NCBI GenBank assembly: GCA_013398295.1
Contig: VZSF01009112.1
Location: forward strand, 94,688-158,687
Length of the DNA: 64,000 nt
Origin: Chionis minor
Taxonomy: Eukaryota; Chordata; Aves; Charadriiformes; Chionididae
Direction: 5' to 3'
Position numbers and translations under genes: made by a program. The notes beneath the pieces are model-generated. The model saw only the letters and a list, made by a program, of their open reading frames with translations. It searched no databases and had not been told where the DNA came from. Below, piece after piece: positions 57,871 to 64,000 of the stretch. How positions within the stretch are numbered: position 1 is the first letter of the stretch; every line of letters begins with the position of its first letter.

Positions 57871-60800
57871 ATTACACGAAGTGGTATGAAGCAACATCAG
57901 ACATAGAATTTAAAGATTTTTACTCCACATTTCTGAAACTGATATTTGTAATTTTATATTACTCTGAAGATGGGAAAGGAATTTGTGAAAAAGTTGCATA
58001 TGTTTTCCCACTTAATTTGCAATTTCCGAAATTTTACATTTTAAAAAGAATTTTAGACCCATTCCACTGTGGATCATTTAGACCATACCTAGACAGAGAG
58101 AAACTATTTTCCAAGTGTGTTTGATGGATCTATATGAATTTCAAACAATAATAATTGGGCACAATGAAGTTGCCTGAGTCTGGTACACATGACATATGGT
58201 GGATCCAAAATCTTTGGATGTCAATATCTATGATCAGTTAAACAGTTCTCAACCTACTTTAGACTTCATGTATTTCTTCTCAGAAGCTCTTAGTTTCAGA
58301 GTTGAGGAGCATGGTGTGTTGTTAATAAGAACTAACTCAGTATTACTATCTCTTCCTACAATGAAATCTGGTTGTAGTGAGTTTAAAAACCATAACAGTG
58401 GAGATTTGCTTGCATACTAATTTAAGAAACCAAAGTTACAACCTGTTTGGGTTACTGCTGTTAAGTGCTTAGTTTTTCTTTCTTCTAGTATTTATTTTCC
58501 ATGTATTTTCTCTGCATCTGGAATTGGTACTAATCTTTGATGAGAAAGTCAGAAAGGTGAGAAGGTGGAAATGGTAAAACGCTGCAATATAGATTTCCCA
58601 TAGATGTTTCAGCTGCTCTGTACTTCTGTGGTGACACACAGCAGCCTTACATTAGTTAATCCAGTTTTACAGCTGTCTTGTATCACTGGGGTAACATAAA
58701 GACATATTGGTGAATCTGGTGCTGTGACTACGCTGTTGGTGAGGTTTGACTTTTATTTTTATCTATATAATTCAGCAAAAATAATTCCTTTGACATCAGC
58801 AGAGTAGTAGCTGGAATGTGCATGAGGAAGCTAGAGCATACTTATGAGAAGAAAATGCTTGTATTTGTAGCATTAGAATGGGATTTGAGAGGTCTGCATG
58901 CAGTTCCTCATTATCACAACCTTTTTGTGAGCGCTTCTGCAAGACATCATTTTGCTGCTCGTGACATGTAAAATGAGGGTGGAATTTTTTTTTCTTTCAT
59001 CCTTCACATGTCCCATTTACTTGCTTTAAATACTGAGACACGGCAACTGCTTCCTGGCATGTCTTTGAAAAACACCCAGCACAACAGAGCCGCAATTTAT
59101 GAATTTGTTAAAAAAGAGATTAACTTCCCTTAATTCACACCTAGTGATGGTTTAGATGAGACAGAGAAAAATTCACATGCACTCTGTCTTTTTCCTGGTC
59201 ACACTGTTAAACAGTTTGACTAGAGCTATTCATATTTCCTCCAATATGCTGGTAGCATTTTCTGCTCTACCCGCCAAAGAAACTGAACCTCTGATAGAAT
59301 CCTGGAACGGCACAACACCTGGATTTTTTGCCAGAACATTTTCAAGGTGTTGCATGGTGGTGAAAAGTAAATTTTGAAAACTGTTTTTCCCCCCACTGCT
59401 AAAACTCATCTATTCCCAACAAAAACATTGCTCATGTCTCAGGCACTCTGTGCCTTACAGGCTATTTTATGAAGAAAAGGAGGAGGGAGGGAACACTTTG
59501 CATAATTCCTTGCAGTCCCTTGCCAGCCTCTACCTCATCAGTGGAGTTAAGTCCGAGAGGTATTGTTAAATCCTTATGCCATCCTTCTGAGACTTGTATT
59601 CAATTTTGTCTCCCATTACATGTGCTTCCAGTTCCACTGTGATTGCTTCAGCATCAATTTAAAAAAAAAAAAAAAAAAGAAAAGGCAAGAAGGGGGAAAA
59701 AAAAATTCCCAAACCCCCTTATTAATGTGGGAGGTCTCAGATCCCCCAGAAGGCCTGTGAGATGTTGAGCATGCTCGTTTGGAGGCACACTTTGGCAGTT
59801 TGCCACCAGTAAAGGACAATGTGGGCTCCTGAGCTGTGCACCACCTCTGCCACTCGGTAGGTGTTTGAGGAGGGATGTTTGTTAGAAGAGGCAGTGTGAG
59901 TTTAAGCTTACGTGTACTGTGGAATAACAGGATGATTTCCTCTGCTCTGTCCTGTTTGGGTATGCCTGTGTTTGTGTGCAAAGGTGGAGAACTGCCTTGG
60001 TCTCTCCTCTGTTTAGTAAGTGCTGCTTTTGCTGGCCAAGAAATCAGGCAGGTGGGCAGATATTACTTTCCAAAATTTCCAGTTGCACTGTATGCCTTCA
60101 GCCAGGTATGAGGCTAACTTGTGTACATAACATTTCCATTCATTTGTCGTTGCCCCCCTCTGAAACTGCTCATTTAAGAATCATATTTTTGATTGATTGC
60201 ACTGGTTCTATTTGCCTAGCGCTCTTTTTTTCAATGCTCCACCTTGTTCCGTTGTTTATTCCCAAGCCACCTATGAACTGACTCACCTGTTGTAGGCTGA
60301 AAAGTCTGAGTTGATGATGAATACCAGTTCTGTAAAGCTGTTCAGAAGAGGCAAATTACATGGCCATTATAAGCCAGTTGCATGAAAATCCTTGGGTAAA
60401 CATCATGTAAGTCAATGAACAGAGCTCCAAGTTGGCACGTTTTCCTTTTAGGTAATGGATAACCCTGCATACAACTACTAGAGTGTTCCCTCTGAACTAA
60501 TAATGAAGAGGAAGCAAAGATCATACTTGGATTTAGTACAGCCAAGTGTGAGGGCAAGAGTTTTATTAAAGGAGTTCAAACAAAAGGGCAGGCATGACCA
60601 AGATGTTATGCCTAAGGATTTAAATTTAGTTTCCTGTATAAGTATGCAATGTCTGCCAAGAGACAAATTGTTTCCAGGGTAACACTTGAAAAGAGTGATC
60701 GTATATCCCTTAGAGTGAGGCTGTTGAACATTCGTATAGCGGGACGCCACCATGACTTTGTGCATGCATCAAGTTTTATGCAGGAACTGTGCTAAGTGAG

Positions 60801-63584
60801 GTTGTACTGGAGGGAGTGTCATTCACAGTACTTTTTTCCGCCCCCCCTTGCCATTTCCCAAGAGAAAGGCCACCAGCAAAGGTTTTCCACCTAGAAGGCT
60901 AGTGCGGTAGATACTGCTGATTGAAAGTGCAAATGAGTGTATAAGGGCACTAAGGCTTGAATTTTCAGGGATGGTTGACAGAATTAGGTACTCAGTTCTC
61001 ACTGAATTGCAGTAGAATTTGCATGCTTTTTGTCCAAGCTTTTTTGCAAATCCCAGATTAGCAGTCCATGGCCGGACTGAAAAGCTGAAATGGCTGAAAG
61101 ACTGATCAATTGGTGCATCTGATTGCTCAAGCTATGCCTATGATAAAAGGAGTTCCTTATTGATTCCCTGTATGATAACAAGTATAATAAACAATGTATT
61201 ACTACGTTAGTTTTGAAAAATGTGGACAAGTCAATCTGAAGGCAGGCTCAGAGCAGTCCTGACAGTGGCTAGTTTCATTTCTAGTGCATCCTGCTCTAGG
61301 ATGTTAAGAATGCTGTACTGCCAGCTTCATGTTAATTTTCTGAAAACAGGAAAATAAATGCTAAAATAGCTTTTGCACTTAAGCCCTATCCTGCTTTCTA
61401 TCTAGGGTCAGGTTTGAGGTAACTGAGAGAATGCCTGATCCTTTTTCAGTTTTTTGATAGTTTTGAAAAAATAAGGAATTAGAAATCACTTTGTGTTGAT
61501 TTGATTAGAGACATTTCTTTTCCAGTTTTTTGGTGAACTGCAAAGTTACAAATATTTAATTTAATTTAATTTAATTTTTTTACTCGTGCCTTTGTTCTTT
61601 TTTTAGGGAAACTAAAACCACTTATCAAAATGAGACATCATTTTGAATCAAAACCTTTTGTTCTGAAAATGTCAAAATGACGTCTTTAGAGTTAAAACTA
61701 AAACAATCCATTTTCCAGAATCAACACCAATTTAAAAATATTTTGGTTCATCAAATTTGTATTTTCTTGGCAAAAAGAAAAAAAAAAAGTTGTATTCTAT
61801 TTTATTTTATTGAGCTGGACCTAGTTAGAAAAAGATAAAAACAGAGTGAAAAAACTAGAATATAAGAAGGTAGCGTGCCAGGGCATTGTATTATGTTGCA
61901 GTTGTCCTGGTGTAAATGCAAAGATATCAGTTTTCAGGATTGCATTTTTCTTCTGTTCGTGCAGAATCATTTCTCTCTTGGGTGGCTGAGATAGCAGTGT
62001 GCAGATTTTAAATGTCAGCTCACGCTTTTCTGCTCGGCGGAGCATACTTATTTCTGCCTTCTAAGGTTGATTTAGACTTTATTGAGAGAAACTTTTGTTT
62101 TGAACCAAAGCTAAGGAGTTTGGCTTCCTTCTGCTTAAAGCTGAAATACCCAAGATCATGATCTCCTTCTGTAAGTACCGAGATAACTTCTGCTCTTAAG
62201 AGCAGAAGTGTTTAAAGAACATAGTTGGCTTAAAAAAATCTCCTTTCTCAGGCATTTGGTTGAGAGAATGAGATGTGGGGGAAGGAGGGTTTGATTGTTT
62301 GTAGTTTTACGTCAGGAAGTCTAGCAGAAGCCACTGCAACATCTCATAAAACATTGTGCAGCTGTGTGCAGACCTCAGGGTGCACAGATGCGTATGTATT
62401 ATATTTCCTTGGAAGGGGCACAAGCTGAACTTTTCGATTTTGACACCCGACAGCATCCAGCAAAGGTGAGGTCTGCTACTTGTGCTTTAGGTTTTCAAAT
62501 TAAAACCGTGTGTGTTGTAGTGCTCACATGACATGTATAAATGTATAAATGAGGGCCATTAAGTGAGTGCGTTTACACATCATTTAAATGAAACAACACA
62601 CCTAACCAGATGGATTCCTAAAATGAGAAGTTGTGTACTGTTATTTCCATAACTATTGCCCTTCCTGGCATACCTGCACTTCTCTGGTATGTCCGTCACT
62701 TTGATTTGAGCTTCCAGATTTGGGGCCAAGACCTTGCTTCTCTATGTTTTCTGTGAAGATCTTGACATTATTATGTGCAACTGGGAGTGGGATTTTTCTG
62801 ACCTAACTTTAGCCATCAAACACTTAGGCTCTAGTCTGAACTTGCCATTTTGGCTTTCTCACTAGCCAATGGGAAGAAATAAGTCTTTTTTCAGAGGGCA
62901 GAAGAGTGCCTGACACTCATTGCTTATGATAAAGGGAGTCTGGAGACAAATTGCCAACCGTTCCACGGGAACAGTTAGTGAGGTGAAACCAAGGTTAAAA
63001 AATAATATCAGAAAACAAAAAAGAACACAGAAAGGTAGAAAAAGGCAACAACCAAGGGCTTTTGGGAGACACTGAAAGCTTTTACCACATCTCTGCATAT
63101 AGCAATTTCTATAGCAATTTGTTTGACTTTCCATGAGAAAGTCTGTCAACAGTGCTGCATCTTATTATGGTTTCCAGGATGGCTGCCCAACTTAAAACAG
63201 GAAAATCAGGTCTCAAATCTTGACATGCATGTAGGAGGACTCCAGAAGCCAAAATCTAGCTACATGTCTGCAACAGCTGGATAAAACTACCAAACAAAAA
63301 TAGAATGTTAACCGGCCTACAATCCCTCTTTCAATTCAGACCTTAAACATACCAGTGGCATGAAGTATAAATTCTTGGTTTTTAGATTTTTTTATCTTTG
63401 TTCTTGAAAATTGGCAAAGTATTCCATGCAAATACGACCCTCCACCCAGATAATTCTAGCCTATACCAAGTTGTCAAAACACATCTACTTCTTTGTTTCT
63501 GTTATATCAACTTTCATTCTTTTTCCCTCCACAGATGGTAAGAGAAAAATAATAATAATGCCAGATTTTCTTGTAGCTCTTTTT
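57871..63584. other. Unique AT-rich sequence with simple tracts
   Basis: No confident gene or repeat. An A-run of about 18 lies near 59661-59678, a C7 run near 60841-60847, four TTTAA units at 61555-61574 and a TATTT-type pentamer run near 61796-61811. The open frames are short and unsupported. Confidence 0.5.
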
Positions 63585-63680
63585 TGCTTGGATTTCAAAG
63601 TGCACTACAAAGGTCAATATCATTATTCCCCACTTTTTGTGTGTGGAAATTGAAGCATTTAGCTGTGAAGTGGCATCCAA
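63585..63680 (-). repeat. MIR-like ancient SINE relic
   Basis: CAAAGTGCACTACAAAGGTCA, AATATCATTATTCCCCACTTT, GGAAATTGAAGCATTTAG and CTGTGAAGTGGC follow the minus-strand order of MIR ('aaagcgctttaca', 'attattatccccattttaca', 'aggaaactgaggca', 'ttaagtgacttgc'). The remainder is lost. Confidence 0.55.
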
Positions 63681-64000
63681 CTATAGAACCTGAATATTAG
63701 TTTCCAGTTAAAAACAGAAGTTGATATTCTTTTCAGTAACATCTCCACAGCTGAAGTGGGTCTTAAGGAGTACCAGTATGCTAGTAGCAGTGCATTTAGG
63801 AGACCTGGCATGAAGAAAAAGAAATCTGCAAATGTCATTCATTATTATGACCCATTTTGCTGTCATGGCACTTGCTCTTTGCCACATGAGTATGCCAGAC
63901 AGCTGCACAGCTAAGTGTTGCAACTTCTGGACTGTTCATCAGTTGGTTTTTTATGGTGATAAAGTGAAAGCTGAATTTGTAATAATACAGGGCATGTGTT

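Noticed and set aside
59616..59981. 121-codon minus-strand frame
   Set aside because: It ends in a poly-Phe run from an A-rich tract and has no recognisable motif.
1..64000. CRISPR array, operon or bacterial-type gene cluster
   Set aside because: Composition, CR1 and LTR elements and absence of dense coding show this is vertebrate nuclear DNA. No spaced direct-repeat array is present.

Overview
The window looks like nuclear DNA of a bird, most likely a neoavian. It is AT-rich and CpG-depleted. Most of its recognisable repeats are 5'-truncated CR1 LINEs, several ending in the octamer-like tail (ATTCTATG/ATTCTGTG) that defines CR1. Two copies of an endogenous-retrovirus LTR family are present, together with faint MIR-like SINE relics. 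I find no convincing host protein-coding exon, tRNA, rRNA or snRNA. The open frames of 60-220 codons are either chance frames (many begin at TTG or GTG and overlap other frames), frames created by repeats, or frames created by an assembly fault. The best reading is an intergenic region or a long intron.

Layout. 1-12 kb: unique AT-rich sequence with one compact motif-dense, CpG-retaining block at 2.70-2.96 kb. 12.0-13.4 kb: a possible old repeat, then the longest CR1 (12838-13417), which keeps an unbroken 166-codon C-terminal reverse-transcriptase frame. 15.9-16.7 kb: a CTCF-like site in a dense CpG cluster, a poly(A)-signal-like site, a TATTG/CATTG pentamer array and an A/C-rich tract that is G-quadruplex-competent on the minus strand. 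17-31 kb: mostly unique, with two short CR1 tails (18.8 and 23.6 kb) and MIR-like relics at 22.0 and 30.1 kb. 31.5-34.05 kb: a GC-rich island made of a duplicated block of unknown type (R1 and R2) around a solo LTR. Two single-N gaps here (31809 and 32929) are each flanked by duplicated sequence, the second a perfect 228-bp copy, so the assembly is almost certainly wrong there. 34-40.6 kb: AT-rich and nearly free of recognisable repeats. 40.67-41.86 kb: a second solo LTR with a 10-bp minisatellite expansion and a nested CR1. 42.2-46.1 kb: an ancient CR1 on the plus strand, a well-preserved CR1 on the minus strand and a MIR-like relic. 49.6-50.5 kb: a TCTCC array and a full-consensus CTCF motif. 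55-58 kb: old repeat traces, an AAGAC pentamer array and two decayed minus-strand CR1 pieces. 58-64 kb: unique sequence ending near a MIR-like relic at 63.6 kb.

No genes work together here and no new multi-gene system is visible. The points that most merit follow-up are the two assembly junctions, the intron-like length difference between R1 and R2, the nested LTR/CR1/minisatellite locus, and the two same-direction CTCF-like sites about 34.5 kb apart. Family assignments come from recognised sequence character and not from a database search.
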